Below, piece by piece: positions 34,335 to 43,123 of a stretch of DNA of 64,000 bases. A program made the translations under genes and the position numbers. Below the pieces are notes generated by a model, which did not search any database, was not told the DNA's origin, and saw only the letters and a list, made by a program, of their open reading frames with translations. Origin of the DNA: Micavibrio_B sp964633355 (GTDB lineage: Bacteria > Pseudomonadota > Alphaproteobacteria > Micavibrionales > Micavibrionaceae); assembly GCA_964633355.1 (NCBI GenBank), contig CAZWGO010000010.1, positions 1-64,000 of the forward strand. Reading direction: 5' to 3'. Positions within the stretch are counted from its first letter, which is position 1. The number at the start of each line of letters is the position of its first letter.

Positions 34335-35554
34335 TACATCTGACCTTCCATCATACTGCCCATCATGCTGTCCATACTCATATTCATAACCGTCAAGGCA
34401 TAGATCGCACTACCAAAGGCAAGTGCGAGATATACACCGGTTAGAAGAAAGGCAATCCAGACAATCATTTTGTGTTTTACCCGGGCCGACTGGCCACGCA
34501 TTTCAGAAATCGATTCCATGATTGTAGCAACCTGACCGAGATCAGACAACCCAGCAAGCTCCATGCGCTCTGAACGCGTCAAAGGCTCACGATCCAAAGC
34601 AACGCCCAAGTTAACACCTTGGGCCAGCGTATCATTGGCTCTATCCCAATAAGTGGCAACTTCAGGAGAGTTAGAAGCTTCTGCTGATTGTTTCAGGGTA
34701 TCGTTGATGGAAACATTGCTTTTTAGCATACGCGCCGCCGCAGACATCGAATCCGTAAAACTTAAATCTCTCAAATAACTTGAAATCAGAGGTATTTTGC
34801 GAACAATTCTTGCCGTCGGCCAGTCGCGTTTACCCCTATTAATAAAGTAAGAAAACATACACCAGACCATAAAGGCCGCCATGCCGAAGGCGCCGTAAAT
34901 CAACAAATCCCATGTCAAAGCGAGATTGGACACGACATTCTGGTATTTCTCGGCATTTTCGCCTTCTTTTGGCGCGTTATCCTTGAACCAGCCAAGCACC
35001 ATGTCTTTACCCCAGAAAAGGGACTGAACAATAGTAATAACGTCAAAGGCCAGCCAGCCCATCGTACCTAAGACAGCTGCCGTATTCTTTCGCTTTTGCG
35101 AGATTGAGTGAATGGCATAGGGAATGCCCTCATGTAAACGATTCGAACGTTCGCTGGCAGATAAAATAGCGATTGTCGAACGATCAAAAACATTAAGCGA
35201 TTGAAGCGCGTCGATAACGCCCAAACCTCTGGCAAGAGTCTCGCGGGCGGGAGATAAAATATTCTGGCGCGTTGGGTTTTCTTCAGCCTCGATAATTTTC
35301 CAAAGAGCAACACCTGGTGAAGTTGATGTCGAACGAAACATAATTCCACGCAAGAGCTGAATCTGCCACCAACTGGATCGGCCTAACAATCTCTCCAAAG
35401 AAGATCTTGAATGAGGGCGAATAGTTAAAACATGACCGCCTTTTTTTGATATGGCATCGCGGACATCATTTTCAGTCGGCAAGTAAATCGTCTCGGAAAC
35501 TTTTTTGGGTCCCGATCTTGTATCGTAAGCGATTTCTACCATCCATTGCTGCAT
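34334..35554 (-). CDS. Type II secretion/type IV pilus inner-membrane core protein (PilR/GspF/PilC-like)
   Basis: A 406-residue polytopic membrane protein, the platform that couples the ATPase to pilin extrusion. T2SSF domains lie in both halves: the first around LARGLGVIDALQSL...AILSASERSNRLHEG, the second around NVSINDTLKQSAEASNSPEVATYWDRA and MELAGLSDLGQVATIMESISE. About three membrane segments (near 168, 218 and 370). The N-terminal 60 residues form a small domain like that of other T4P core proteins. It lies 11 bases after the ATPase gene and ends with a one-base overlap with the next gene. Confidence 0.85.
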   Translation of the reverse strand: MQQWMVEIAYDTRSGPKKVSETIYLPTENDVRDAISKKGGHVLTIRPHSRSSLERLLGRSSWWQIQLLRGIMFRSTSTSPGVALWKIIEAEENPTRQNILSPARETLARGLGVIDALQSLNVFDRSTIAILSASERSNRLHEGIPYAIHSISQKRKNTAAVLGTMGWLAFDVITIVQSLFWGKDMVLGWFKDNAPKEGENAEKYQNVVSNLALTWDLLIYGAFGMAAFMVWCMFSYFINRGKRDWPTARIVRKIPLISSYLRDLSFTDSMSAAARMLKSNVSINDTLKQSAEASNSPEVATYWDRANDTLAQGVNLGVALDREPLTRSERMELAGLSDLGQVATIMESISEMRGQSARVKHKMIVWIAFLLTGVYLALAFGSAIYALTVMNMSMDSMMGSMMEGQM

Positions 35555-35565
35555 AAGCTTTTACC

Positions 35566-37362
35566 TTATGATTCCAAATAGGAAATGGCTGATTTAGGAT
35601 CAACAAGGCCCGATTGTACAAGATCAATCAACCCTTCTTTACGGCTGTGAACGATCACACCTTCCTGGTCGATGATTTCGTTGACGTTACTCATCAACGC
35701 ACGATAAATTTTATCCCGCTCTGCAGGTCCGGGCGTAATGAGCATCGCATCCAAAAGAAGCGTTCTTCCTGAAATACCCGTTCTGTTACATAAATCACAA
35801 CCTGATGAATTATGACGGCGGACAGGCGTATCAGCGCTTAGATTTACTTGTCGCAATTCATGAGTATCCAGCACTTCACCGGCCGTTGTTTTATGTGCAC
35901 AGCCCTGACAAATCATTTTAACCAAACGCTGATTGATAATACATCTGGCTTGCTGGGCAAGCGTATAGGTTGATGAACGTTCACGTTCATGAGAAATCAA
36001 CGATTTCAATCGTTCGAAAGTTTGTAGTGCCGTATCCGCGTGAACTGTAGAAATAACCGTGTGACCGGATTCAGCGGCTTTAAGCGCCGTTTCGACGGTG
36101 TTGCTATCCCGCAATTCCCCGATGACGATATAGTCAGGATCATGACGCATCGCGGCGCGGATCAGATCGGCAAACTCACCACCCGGCATACCTGGCCTGA
36201 CTTGCCACTGCGTTGCATATCTCAGTTCATATTCGATCGGATCCTCGATCGTCAAAACATGACGACGGCGACGATCGATTTGTTGCACGCAAGCATATAG
36301 CGTTGTTGTTTTACCAGAACCTGTTGGGCCTGAAAGCATAATCAAACCACCGCCACCTTTAATTTCAGGTGAGAGAAGCTGGGACAAATAATCGCTGACA
36401 TCTTCATGCCGTTTGAAAAGCTCGTCGAAACCCTTAAGAGAAGCGCGGTCGAGGAGACGAAGAGTAAGCTTTTCGCCGTCTTGCGCCTGAGGACCGGCGG
36501 CCACACGAACATCAATCACGCGGCCTTGCCAGGTAAAGCTAAAACGGCCGTCTTTTGGCGTAACACGATCACCGAAGTTCATACCGGCATCGCGCTTAAT
36601 AAGAGTTGTCAGACGCGCCATCGCATCTGGCGGCAACAAATGCATCGGGATCATATCGCCATCGATACGATAGCGTATCCAGTTTGGCGCTGCAGGGTTA
36701 TTATCCTGCAATAAGTGAACATCCGATACGCGCATTTGAAGCGATTCCGCCATCATGTCGCGCAGAAACTGATTCAGGAGCAAACCGTTATCTGTATCAT
36801 TCAGCCAAGTAGAAAGGGTTTTTTCACAGCGGTCAGCTGACAGATCATGGACAGATCGAAGAGTTTTTAAAAGCTCCGTCCGGTCCCATACTTCGATTTC
36901 AACTTTCTCGACAAGCAAACCGCTTCGATTGGAAGTCGACATCAGGGATTCAACTTGGCGATCATTCAAATCATTTAGTGGCGCGATTTTCATGACACCG
37001 TTGGCAAGGCCAATCAGGTGAATGTTAAGCGGAAGCCAAGACTGAACTGGAAGGATAGACCGTAATTGGTCGCCGGTTGCACGATCGCGTACCGTGTTTT
37101 CTTTTTCCTTCTCATTATCGATGATACTAGGCGCACCAGCCATATCGAGAAGCTGGTCTGTTGAGCGAGTTACACCGAGTTCAATAAGCAGATTTCTTTC
37201 TTTCTGGACCATGTCCAGATAGCGCTCGCGCCCTTCACTGGCGCGCAGTTTTCTACGGTCGCGCCATTGGCGACGCTCCAGCCCGCCCGGCGGCAATGCG
37301 GCATTTCCATTCCGGCGCTCATTGATATCTTCAGAGGCGCCTTGCGTTGGTTGATCTTTCAT
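35566..37362 (-). CDS. Pilus assembly ATPase (PilQ/PilB/GspE family)
   Basis: Cytoplasmic hexameric ATPase that powers pilus extension. It has 598 residues. An N-terminal domain of about 200 residues is unlike the usual GspE-N. Walker A is GPTGSGKT at 345-352, the Asp box is TIEDPIEY near 372, Walker B is YIVIGELRD near 411-419, and the His box is STVHADTA. The zinc-binding tetracysteine typical of assembly (not retraction) ATPases is present as C485, C488, C522, C525. It belongs to the run of genes that matches an R64 PilN-O-P-Q-R-S arrangement. No second ATPase for retraction is visible. Confidence 0.93.
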   Translation of the reverse strand: MKDQPTQGASEDINERRNGNAALPPGGLERRQWRDRRKLRASEGRERYLDMVQKERNLLIELGVTRSTDQLLDMAGAPSIIDNEKEKENTVRDRATGDQLRSILPVQSWLPLNIHLIGLANGVMKIAPLNDLNDRQVESLMSTSNRSGLLVEKVEIEVWDRTELLKTLRSVHDLSADRCEKTLSTWLNDTDNGLLLNQFLRDMMAESLQMRVSDVHLLQDNNPAAPNWIRYRIDGDMIPMHLLPPDAMARLTTLIKRDAGMNFGDRVTPKDGRFSFTWQGRVIDVRVAAGPQAQDGEKLTLRLLDRASLKGFDELFKRHEDVSDYLSQLLSPEIKGGGGLIMLSGPTGSGKTTTLYACVQQIDRRRRHVLTIEDPIEYELRYATQWQVRPGMPGGEFADLIRAAMRHDPDYIVIGELRDSNTVETALKAAESGHTVISTVHADTALQTFERLKSLISHERERSSTYTLAQQARCIINQRLVKMICQGCAHKTTAGEVLDTHELRQVNLSADTPVRRHNSSGCDLCNRTGISGRTLLLDAMLITPGPAERDKIYRALMSNVNEIIDQEGVIVHSRKEGLIDLVQSGLVDPKSAISYLES

Positions 37363-37373
37363 GTCTTCAAGTC

Positions 37374-38903
37374 CTATTGCGAGCTTGATGACGCAGAGGA
37401 AGTTGTGGGGGAAACTGCGGTACTTCCGCTGCCAGTCGAGCTACCTCCTGATTGTGCCGTAGTACGGTTAATAGAAGATAAAGACCTGTCGAAAAGAAGA
37501 CGAATTCTATCGCGGCCACTAACGAAATCAACACCCTGAGAAGTTATGTCAACCACCCATTGAATCCCGCCTAAAACAATCTGCTGGTTGTCACTGACAA
37601 CGCGGCTTCCGCCAGGTCCATTGATGATTGCTCGCTTGTTGGAATGGGATGTAATCACAAAGCCTTCCAGTGCAGCTGACTTGTCAACTGGCTTGACTGA
37701 AGCGGTCTCTTTGCCCGGAGTAGTGGTCTCAACAACGACTGCTTTCGTATCACGATTAACCGCAGAACTGGCAGACCCACGAACAGGAAGGACAAGTACG
37801 CCGCGTGCGCCGTCATGATATATCTGAACATCATCTATAATCGAACCTTCACGGATCGCTGACCATGTAAGCGTCATGGGACAGGCCTCGATGGGTTTTA
37901 AAATTGTCCCTGCGCTACATCCGATGTGAGAAACACTAAGACCATTCTCAATGCCTCCTAACTTAATATCATTAATAGCCATATCCGTGTCGCCGACATT
38001 AACAAGCGAAACGGTAACAGATGCTTCACTATTAATAGTGCCGAAATCGATTTCTTCCTGAGAGGCGACCATTAAACCCTTTCCTGCAATGGCAGGCGGG
38101 AAGATATTTGCCTTTTCAACATCTTCCGGTTCGTAAGTCCCAAGCAATTCAACGCTCGCAACACGGGTGGATCCTGTATGCTCGACCATCAAAACACCAT
38201 CGGATTGACCACTCGCGGAAGGTGACCAGGTCAGTTCGACAACACATGCCGCACCCGGCAACAACTTTGCACATTGAGTTTTGAAACTATATCCCGATGA
38301 TTCCGGTGAAACGGTTACATTTGTAATTTCGATCGGATCAGACGTTACGTTTCGAAGGATAACCGATTTAACCAAAGGCCGCCCACTCGTCGGCGAACCG
38401 AAATCAATCTCATCAGGGATCATTTCGACATCACTTAAAAGCTTGTCAGCATCATCCCCTTCCTGCACATCCCCCGTCATAGAAGCTGTCGTCAGGCGGG
38501 ATTTTGCATCATGACGAACGAGCGCCTCGACGCGCCAGGTTCCATTTTTTAAACCTTTAATATTGACAACCAATGCACATTCCGCGCCCGACACGACTGG
38601 CGCATCTGAACATTCATCAACTGAAATGGAAGCCGATACAGTAGAAGATGGATAAAGATCAATTTTCGAAATTTTAATGTCTTTGCCGCTATCATTTCTA
38701 AAGCGCATGACAACTTGCGCCGATGAACCAACAGTAACTTCGCCAGCATCAATTTCATCATCAACAGGCGTTAATCCACCGCCAGCCACACCTCCAGCCG
38801 CTACGCGATTGGCCGGATCGTCAAGCGCCGTTGCCAAAGCCGGCGTATATGGCATCAACAAAAGTGAAATAGAAACAGCGGAGAGAATAAGATTTTTTTT
38901 CAT
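37374..38903 (-). CDS. Periplasmic ASH-repeat protein with a C-terminal PilP/GspC-like domain
   Basis: A 509-residue protein with a signal peptide (cleavage after ALA, about residue 25). Three Ig-like ASH / choice-of-anchor-D repeats follow at about 52-150, 165-257 and 285-380; each carries a pair of cysteines near its end (for example C-AKLLPGAAC). After a linker, residues about 415-480 contain VLGGIQWVVDITSQGVDFV and DRIRLLFD, resembling the small beta domain of PilP and the HR domain of GspC, which link inner-membrane components to the secretin. A Ser/Thr-rich tail ends the protein. The neighbours are secretin and ATPase. The fusion is unusual; domain calls are by eye. Confidence 0.75.
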   Translation of the reverse strand: MKKNLILSAVSISLLLMPYTPALATALDDPANRVAAGGVAGGGLTPVDDEIDAGEVTVGSSAQVVMRFRNDSGKDIKISKIDLYPSSTVSASISVDECSDAPVVSGAECALVVNIKGLKNGTWRVEALVRHDAKSRLTTASMTGDVQEGDDADKLLSDVEMIPDEIDFGSPTSGRPLVKSVILRNVTSDPIEITNVTVSPESSGYSFKTQCAKLLPGAACVVELTWSPSASGQSDGVLMVEHTGSTRVASVELLGTYEPEDVEKANIFPPAIAGKGLMVASQEEIDFGTINSEASVTVSLVNVGDTDMAINDIKLGGIENGLSVSHIGCSAGTILKPIEACPMTLTWSAIREGSIIDDVQIYHDGARGVLVLPVRGSASSAVNRDTKAVVVETTTPGKETASVKPVDKSAALEGFVITSHSNKRAIINGPGGSRVVSDNQQIVLGGIQWVVDITSQGVDFVSGRDRIRLLFDRSLSSINRTTAQSGGSSTGSGSTAVSPTTSSASSSSQ

Positions 38904-40861
38904 CAGAGTAACCCCCCATCAGAAGAAAGCGCTTCTTCGTCAAGTGACGTTTTTTCAACCGGCGGCGGGGCTGGTGACGAAATCCGTCGTATTGTTGGCA
39001 TCATTGAATCTGAGGTAGACGAAGAAACAGGTGTAATGCGCCTCGCGGTGGGCATCATCGCTTTTTCCTGCTCCATTGCGCTGTCGGCTGATGCAGATGG
39101 TATAATAGATTGAGGCTCTAAAATTCCTATTGAATCTTCTTCAGGCACTTCTACTTTTATCGCAACTTTTTCCGGCTCTGGCTTTTTAGCTTTTGTTTCT
39201 ATGCGCTTGGTGATGACCGGAGCTTTTGCAGCTGCTTTGGCTGTCTCGACAGGCGTCTCTTTTTCCTCGGGAATAGCAGCAATTTTTTTCTCAGCTACAG
39301 GCTCTTTTATATCAGTTGCTTCCGTAAGCTCCTCCGGCACCAATAGCTCGGGCGCTGGAACATCAAGCGGTAAATCAGATGGCAACTCACTGGCTTTCAT
39401 GGCAGCGACCGGGAATTCTGCGGCAGGTTCTGCCATTTTAACTTTCGCTTTAGGCGTAAAGACGATGACGCGCGGTTTTAATAAAAATACCAATTCAACG
39501 TTATCTGTCTGCGCCGTTCTAGACGATGGCAAAATAGGCTCGTTGATACCAGGACCTTGAGAATTCAGGCTGTCTCTTTCACGGACCAAACCGCCGATCA
39601 AAAGAGAATCTCCGGGACGTACACGAACTTGCGTTTGGAGCTCACGCTCCGATGTATTAGGCAATTGAACTCGAGATTCTTCACTAGCTTGGAAATCTTC
39701 GATACCTCGAACTTCCTGCAAAAGAATATTAATATTCCCATAGACTGTCGCATTATCCCAGTTGGAACCGATTACGAGTGTAAAACCACTATCTACAGAA
39801 TCTGTCGTCGTCGATGTGGTCGTCGTGCCGCCATCTGTTGTTGTCCGTGAAACCGAAGCCAGATAGTTTTGCGTATCAGCAACACGAAGTCTCGCTTCGG
39901 AACCCGCCAAAACCGTAATCTGTGGCTGAGAAATAGTCTTCACCGCACCATAATCAGAAATAAAGCGGAAGACATCACCCGTGGTCAGGTTTACATCCCC
40001 GGTTGTCGGCAAACCGATGCTTACCGGCGTCCCCAAATCAGCCAATGGCGCACCGGACAGGCTTAAACCCAGATTATATTTACCGAGTGTTTCGAAATAG
40101 CTCCAGTTAATGCCTGTAGAGTTACCGGCGTTAAGTGATACTTCCCAAATGTAGGTTTCAAAAACAATCAAAGCCGTGTTCTGGCGTAGGCGTTGAAAAT
40201 AGCGTTTAGCAACTTCTGCTGTTCTTTCGCTGGCGCGGTAGACGATTGTTCTTGTACTTGGATCGGTAATCGGCGCACTGCCGGTAATTTCCGCGATCGC
40301 TCCCGAAACATTGGTCATGAGCTGTCCAACCTGATCGGCAGCGGCAATTGGCGGAATCGAGACTGTAAAAATCTGCGTATCCTTGACGTTCAATACGCCT
40401 CTTTCATAAGAGCAGTAAAGATCCGCCAAGCCACAAAGCTGTTGGACGACTTCATTCAATGGGCCTTTGAGATTGGTAATCGTGACGGTGTTTTCAAGAC
40501 TACGGCTGGTTTCAAAGGAAACCGGAATATCCGTGCCATCCATAACGAGTTGCAAGGCGCCGGCTAGTGTTTCATTTCTAAGTTCGTAAGGCCCGACTAT
40601 TTTGGACGGTAAAGGATCGCCCTCTTCAGATTCGGGAAGTAAAATATCTTCGCCCAGCGGTAAATATTGAACCGGATCGGGGCGCTCATTAACGGCCTGC
40701 TTGCGCGTATCAGCGCTTGTCGGTGGCGGAATATTTACATCTCTGGCTTTTGGACCTTCGGCATCAGCACAGCCTGATAAGGCCGCGACGCCAATCATTA
40801 AAGCCAAAAAAGATTTTCTGAATGTAATGTGCTTGTATTCAATGTGCATTCTAATCCCCAT
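38903..40861 (-). CDS. Lipoprotein secretin of a type IVb pilus (PilN-like)
   Basis: Outer-membrane secretin ring for the pilus. It has 652 residues from the ATG at 40861 (another ATG at 40849 is possible). The lipobox is VAALSGC with Cys31. A short N-domain and a secretin_N region (DPSTRTIVYRASERTAEVAKRYF) precede the secretin core, which contains VKTISQPQITVLAGSEARLRVADTQNYL, SGFTLVIGSNW and RPGDSLLIGGLVRERD, ending in VELVFLLKPRVIVF. The lipoprotein nature fits R64 PilN/BfpB rather than PilQ. The last 170 residues are a Pro/Glu/Lys-rich low-complexity tail, unusually long. Confidence 0.88.
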   Translation of the reverse strand: MGIRMHIEYKHITFRKSFLALMIGVAALSGCADAEGPKARDVNIPPPTSADTRKQAVNERPDPVQYLPLGEDILLPESEEGDPLPSKIVGPYELRNETLAGALQLVMDGTDIPVSFETSRSLENTVTITNLKGPLNEVVQQLCGLADLYCSYERGVLNVKDTQIFTVSIPPIAAADQVGQLMTNVSGAIAEITGSAPITDPSTRTIVYRASERTAEVAKRYFQRLRQNTALIVFETYIWEVSLNAGNSTGINWSYFETLGKYNLGLSLSGAPLADLGTPVSIGLPTTGDVNLTTGDVFRFISDYGAVKTISQPQITVLAGSEARLRVADTQNYLASVSRTTTDGGTTTTSTTTDSVDSGFTLVIGSNWDNATVYGNINILLQEVRGIEDFQASEESRVQLPNTSERELQTQVRVRPGDSLLIGGLVRERDSLNSQGPGINEPILPSSRTAQTDNVELVFLLKPRVIVFTPKAKVKMAEPAAEFPVAAMKASELPSDLPLDVPAPELLVPEELTEATDIKEPVAEKKIAAIPEEKETPVETAKAAAKAPVITKRIETKAKKPEPEKVAIKVEVPEEDSIGILEPQSIIPSASADSAMEQEKAMMPTARRITPVSSSTSDSMMPTIRRISSPAPPPVEKTSLDEEALSSDGGLL

Positions 40862-41249
40862 CTGATCCTATTTTCGCCTGCTGGATTGCACGCGTGGCCA
40901 TTTTAATCAGACGGTCTTTTTGGACCGGCTTCATAAGAACAGCACTTACAGACCATTTAGTAGCTTCACTCAGCAAGTCCGGATTCTGATCGCCCGTTAC
41001 AAGTATAACAGGCGCCTTAATTCCACGTCCTCTAAGGCTTTTGATGAATTCAAAGCCGTCAATAGGCTCCATGCGAACATCAACAATTGCCAAATCGATC
41101 CCCTTATCCATTTCAGCCAGCGCAGCAGATCCATCGGATGCTTCTATGGTTTCAAAAGAAGCATCTTTCAGATATCTGACTATTTGCATGCGTACAAAAT
41201 CATTGTCTTCGACAATCAGGACTTTGCCACCGGAGGATACTTCTGACAT
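40851..41249 (-). CDS. Single-domain response regulator at the head of the pilus cluster
   Basis: A 132-residue CheY-like receiver. Acidic pocket VEDND (13-17), phosphorylation site Asp57 in AIVDVRMEP, the conserved Thr region ILVTGDQ, and Lys in LMKPV near 109. There is no output domain. The ATG at 41249 gives the canonical receiver length; an upstream extension of 19 codons has no family match. Its last codons overlap the secretin start, so it is coupled to the pilus genes and probably controls pilus assembly or motility by protein contact. A partner kinase could be the hybrid kinase at 28.8-31.1 kb. Confidence 0.85.
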   Translation of the reverse strand: MSEVSSGGKVLIVEDNDFVRMQIVRYLKDASFETIEASDGSAALAEMDKGIDLAIVDVRMEPIDGFEFIKSLRGRGIKAPVILVTGDQNPDLLSEATKWSVSAVLMKPVQKDRLIKMATRAIQQAKIGSDGD

Positions 41250-41362
41250 AATTTGGGACAACTCGAATCGAGGTAGGACGTTTTTAAAAGTTAATGCAAA
41301 CCTCACCTATTTGCAATAAGGAGTTATCAACATCCTATTTTATCTCATAAGGTATATTAAAC

Positions 41363-41869
41363 ATGATTGCTATGCTGTTGATTTTATTGGTAATTGCGAC
41401 AGGCCTACTTATTACTCTTTCCGTAATAGATTTTAAAACTTGGCTTTTACCTGATCCTTTGAACTTGGCTTTGGCCGGAACAGGCATTATTTTCCATCTG
41501 ATTTCAGGCTATGAAATTCTGCCGCCGCACGAAGTGATCTTCGGCGCCCTGATCGGCGCGGGCCTTCTCTACATAATAAGAATGGCCGGGAATGCCTATT
41601 ACAAACAGGAAAGCCTCGGCCTTGGTGATGTTAAACTTCTGGGTGCAGCCGGTCTCTGGCTTGGAATCGAAGGAACGATCTTGGCCATTGTCCTTGGAGC
41701 TGCTGCCGGTGTCGTGCACGGCCTTATTCTGGCTGGTGTTATTGCTTATAAGAATAAGACAACCTATTCGCTGCAACGCCTGATGCTTCCTGCCGGACCA
41801 GGTTTTTGTGTCGGGATCTTCCTGAGCGGTGCCTGGCTTTTCTTCGATTACATTAAGGCGCAATTGTGA
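41363..41869 (+). CDS. Prepilin peptidase, short A24 type (TadV/CpaA/PilU-like)
   Basis: Inner-membrane aspartic protease that removes prepilin leaders. It has 168 residues with about five or six membrane segments. The two catalytic aspartates are in IDFKTWLLPD (near residue 21) and GLGDVKLLGA (GxGD motif, near 88). The N-terminal methylase domain of PilD-type enzymes is absent, so the length is that of the short class. It is divergent from the pilus operon and probably serves the two pilin-like proteins. The stop overlaps the GTG start of the next gene. Confidence 0.88.
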   Translation: MIAMLLILLVIATGLLITLSVIDFKTWLLPDPLNLALAGTGIIFHLISGYEILPPHEVIFGALIGAGLLYIIRMAGNAYYKQESLGLGDVKLLGAAGLWLGIEGTILAIVLGAAAGVVHGLILAGVIAYKNKTTYSLQRLMLPAGPGFCVGIFLSGAWLFFDYIKAQL

Positions 41870-43068
41870 CAGGACCACTTAAAGGCCTACGCGTTCTCGA
41901 TCTCAGCCGCGTTTTGGCCGGCCCCTATTGTACGCAAATGCTCGGCGACATGGGTGCGGAGATAATCAAGATCGAAAAACCGTTCGCCGGCGACGACACG
42001 CGTTTCTGGGGACCTCCCTTTCTAAAGGACGAACAAGGCAATAATACCAATGAGAGCGCGTATTACTTGAGCATTAATCGCAACAAGAAATCGGTTGCCA
42101 TCGATATCGCCCATCCGGACGGACAAGCGATCATCCTAAAAATTCTGGAGAACTGCGATATTCTTATCGAGAATTTCAAAGTCGGCAGCCTCGCCAAACA
42201 CGGTTTCAGCTACGATCAATTGAAAGAGAAATTTCCGAAACTTATCTATTGCTCCATTACCGGCTTTGGTCAAAACGGACCTTTGGCCTCCGAACCAGGT
42301 TATGATCTTGTTACTCAAGCTATGGGCGGCTTAATGGCGACAACAGGTGAGACAAACGGCGCACCGATGAAAGCGGGCGTGGCGGTAAGTGATATCTTAA
42401 CGGGCCTACATGCCGGTATCGGTATTTTGGCTGCTTTAAATCATCGCAATCAAACTGGTAAAGGCCAGCATGTCGATCTCGCTCTCCTCGATTGCACTTT
42501 GGCGACAATGACCAATCTGGCACAATATTACCTAACCTCGGGCCAGATCGCGCCGCGTCAGGGAAATGCACATTCCACTATCGCGCCCTATCAGGCTTTT
42601 CAGGCGAAAGATGGCTGGCTGGTCATTGCTATCGGCAACGATCATCAGTTTTCAAAATTATGCACTTTACTGAATATGAATGAACTTGCTCTGGATAATC
42701 GTTTTAAGACCAATCCCCTTCGGGTTCTTCATAAGCAGGAATTGATAGAAGAAATCTCACGCAATTTAGCAATAAGAACAGTAACGGATATCGTCGATGC
42801 GTGTCGCGCGCTTGATATTCCCGCCGGCCCCGTCAATCCGCTCGATCAGGCTTTTGCCGAACCACAAGTGACGGCCCGCGATATGAAGATCAATATTGAT
42901 GGCGTCGATCTCGTCGGCAGCCCTTTAAAATTCTCCGAGACACCTGTCCAATACCAATCCAAACCACCGGCTTTGGGCTTTCATACGCAGGAAATTCTAT
43001 CCAGCCTTGGATATTCAGAAAACCAAATTAAAGACTTGGCAGACGCCAGAATTATTCAGACAATATGA
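41866..43068 (+). CDS. Class III (CaiB/BaiF) CoA-transferase
   Basis: Transfers CoA between carboxylic acids. It has 400 residues from a GTG start at 41866, which overlaps the peptidase stop. Motifs: GLRVLDLSRVLAGPYCTQMLGDMGAEIIKIE at the N-terminus (read as GLRVLDLSRVLAGP then GDMGAEIIKIE), RNKKSVAIDI, and the catalytic aspartate in EPGYDLVTQAMGG near residue 145. The C-terminal half has DIPAGPVNPL. Overall form resembles the succinyl-CoA:glutarate / hydroxymethylglutarate branch, but the substrate cannot be decided. It is transcribed with the peptidase and followed by pyrB. Confidence 0.85.
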   Translation: MTGPLKGLRVLDLSRVLAGPYCTQMLGDMGAEIIKIEKPFAGDDTRFWGPPFLKDEQGNNTNESAYYLSINRNKKSVAIDIAHPDGQAIILKILENCDILIENFKVGSLAKHGFSYDQLKEKFPKLIYCSITGFGQNGPLASEPGYDLVTQAMGGLMATTGETNGAPMKAGVAVSDILTGLHAGIGILAALNHRNQTGKGQHVDLALLDCTLATMTNLAQYYLTSGQIAPRQGNAHSTIAPYQAFQAKDGWLVIAIGNDHQFSKLCTLLNMNELALDNRFKTNPLRVLHKQELIEEISRNLAIRTVTDIVDACRALDIPAGPVNPLDQAFAEPQVTARDMKINIDGVDLVGSPLKFSETPVQYQSKPPALGFHTQEILSSLGYSENQIKDLADARIIQTI

Positions 43069-43123
43069 CCAATTACAACGAAGCTCTGGACAAAACCCTA
43101 AGCTTTACGCCATAAGCCAAAGA

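Noticed and set aside
35110..35165. Sequence resembling a tRNA T-arm (GATTCGAACGTTCG)
   Set aside because: No acceptor stem or anticodon arm can be drawn, and it lies inside the pilus core protein gene.
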